NCBI GenBank assembly: GCA_002429595.1 | Contig: DJAM01000138.1 | Span: 1 to 16,178 of the forward strand | From: Coxiellaceae bacterium UBA6002 | GTDB taxonomy: Bacteria; Pseudomonadota; Gammaproteobacteria; UBA6002 | DNA length: 16,178 nucleotides | Direction of reading: 5' to 3' | In this document: piece by piece, positions 15,186-16,178 of the stretch | Layout of the letters: each line of letters begins with the position of its first letter | Numbering within the stretch: position 1 is the stretch's first letter | Position numbers and translations under genes: made by a program | Notes under the pieces: generated by a model | Told to the model about the DNA's origin: nothing | The model's input: only the letters and a program-made list of their open reading frames with translations | The model's database searches: none

Positions 15186-15225
15186 TAATTATTTATTTAT
15201 CAAGGAAAATGAGGACTTTTTTATT

Positions 15226-16178
15226 TCATTTTTTGCTTTTTTTTACATAACGCATGAGACGTTGTTTTTTAGCTTTTTGACGAGCACTGAGAACATTTTT
15301 TCGATCTTTATACGGATTTTCACCACCTTTAAGTTGTATCCGTAGTGGTGTACCTACCAACTTCAATTTTTTTAGAAAGAAATTATTTAGATAACGAAGA
15401 TAATCCTGTGGCACTGATTCAACCTGATTACCATGAATAACAATAATAGGCGGATTATGGCCCCCTAAATGCGCATACCGTAATTTTATGCGTCGACCAT
15501 GCACTAAGGGAGGTTGATGCTGGGTAACTGCTGCTTGTAACATTCGTGTTAGCGTGGGAGTAGAAATCGTTTTCATCGCTGATTTATAGGCTGTATGAAT
15601 TGCTGGAAACAAATCACCCACCCCGGTGCCATGCAAAGCAGAGATGAAATGTTTTTTAGCAAATGAAATAAAATCTAATTTCAGATCAATCTCACTGCGA
15701 ATTCTAGCCCGATCATCTGTACTTAGACCATCCCATTTATTAATAGCCACAACTAATGCTTTTCCAGCTTCAACAACAAAATCAAGCAGGCGCATATCCT
15801 GGTCAGAAATACCTTCTCTAGCATCAAGCACAAAAATTACGACCTGCGCCGACTCTATAGATTGTAGCGACTTAATGACTGAGAACTTTTCGATTGCCTC
15901 ATTGATACGTGCTTTTCTACGGATACCTGCAGTGTCGATTAATAAATAATTTTGGTCCTGACGCTTAAAGGGAATAAAAATGCTGTCTCGGGTTGTGCCA
16001 GGAGCGTCATAAACTAAAACTCGCTCTTCTCCCAAAATTCTATTTACCAATGTAGATTTTCCCACATTCGGTCGACCGATAAATGCAATATTGATCGTGT
16101 CTTGCGCTTCCGGTATAGCGGGTTGTTCGACTTTCGGAAATGCGGCTAAAACTGATTCAATTAATTTATTTACGCCTC
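15226..16178 (-). CDS. der: Ribosome-assembly GTPase Der (EngA), partial at the window edge
   Basis: The C-terminal 316 residues of Der, a tandem-GTPase protein needed for 50S ribosomal subunit maturation. The reading frame continues past the edge, so the first GTPase domain is missing only because the window stops. The visible second GTPase domain has INIAFIGRPNVGKST (P-loop), APGTTRDS, LIDTAGIRRK (G3), INKWDGL (G4) and ISALHGTGVG (G5). The KH-like domain follows with HQPPLVHGRRIKLRYAHLGG and PPIIVIHGNQV, ending in the basic tail MRYVKKSKK. An internal ATG at 16065 lies inside the P-loop and cannot be the true start. Der near xseA and guaBA is the conserved gammaproteobacterial neighbourhood. 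Confidence 0.97.
   Translation of the reverse strand, partial: GVNKLIESVLAAFPKVEQPAIPEAQDTINIAFIGRPNVGKSTLVNRILGEERVLVYDAPGTTRDSIFIPFKRQDQNYLLIDTAGIRRKARINEAIEKFSVIKSLQSIESAQVVIFVLDAREGISDQDMRLLDFVVEAGKALVVAINKWDGLSTDDRARIRSEIDLKLDFISFAKKHFISALHGTGVGDLFPAIHTAYKSAMKTISTPTLTRMLQAAVTQHQPPLVHGRRIKLRYAHLGGHNPPIIVIHGNQVESVPQDYLRYLNNFFLKKLKLVGTPLRIQLKGGENPYKDRKNVLSARQKAKKQRLMRYVKKSKK

Noticed and set aside
15226..16065. Stand-alone single-domain Der-like GTPase starting at 16065
   Set aside because: The ATG is inside the P-loop and the frame stays open to the window edge; this is a cut full-length der.

Overview
The window looks like chromosome of a gammaproteobacterium of moderate to low GC, most likely an intracellular member of the order Legionellales. 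Housekeeping proteins (PutA, Ppa, GuaA, GuaB, TadA, XseA, Der) are clearly gammaproteobacterial in sequence. The der / xseA / guaB / guaA neighbourhood matches the usual gammaproteobacterial arrangement. Interspersed are genes typical of host-associated bacteria: a SopB/IpgD-type C-X5-R phosphatase, a eukaryote-like Ras/Rab-type GTPase, remains of an ankyrin-repeat gene and a histone H1-like Lys/Ala-rich protein. The lineage is inferred from protein style; no rRNA or tRNA is present to confirm it.

Layout, left to right. (1) 49-2334 (+): a 761-aa candidate phosphoinositide/inositol-phosphate phosphatase, overlapping tail-to-tail with putA. (2) 2320-5460 (-): bifunctional proline dehydrogenase/P5C dehydrogenase without the DNA-binding domain. 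(3) 5616-6158 (-): inorganic pyrophosphatase with its own promoter. (4) 6159-6505: gene-free; holds the ppa promoter and a 229-bp near-palindromic element with 60-bp inverted arms. (5) 6506-7353 (-): an ankyrin-repeat gene broken by two frameshifts and a stop codon. (6) 7400-11825 (-): probable operon guaB-guaA-tadA-APH-like kinase, tightly packed. (7) 11907-13256 (+): xseA, divergent from guaB. (8) 13361-14344 (+): Ras/Rab-like GTPase with a degenerate switch II and an extra C-terminal region. (9) 14385-15113 (-): H1-like basic protein, sharing a bidirectional terminator with the GTPase gene. (10) 15226-16178 (-): der, cut by the window edge.

How the genes fit together: guaB and guaA convert IMP to GMP via XMP; tadA makes the wobble inosine in tRNA-Arg; ppa removes pyrophosphate, which GuaA and other ligases release; putA feeds proline carbon into glutamate; der acts in 50S ribosome assembly and xseA in DNA repair. 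The phosphatase, the GTPase and the broken ankyrin gene look like a separate accessory layer that may act on host membranes. They are scattered between core genes rather than clustered. No complete undescribed multi-gene system is visible. The most unusual items are the two effector-like proteins and the palindromic element.
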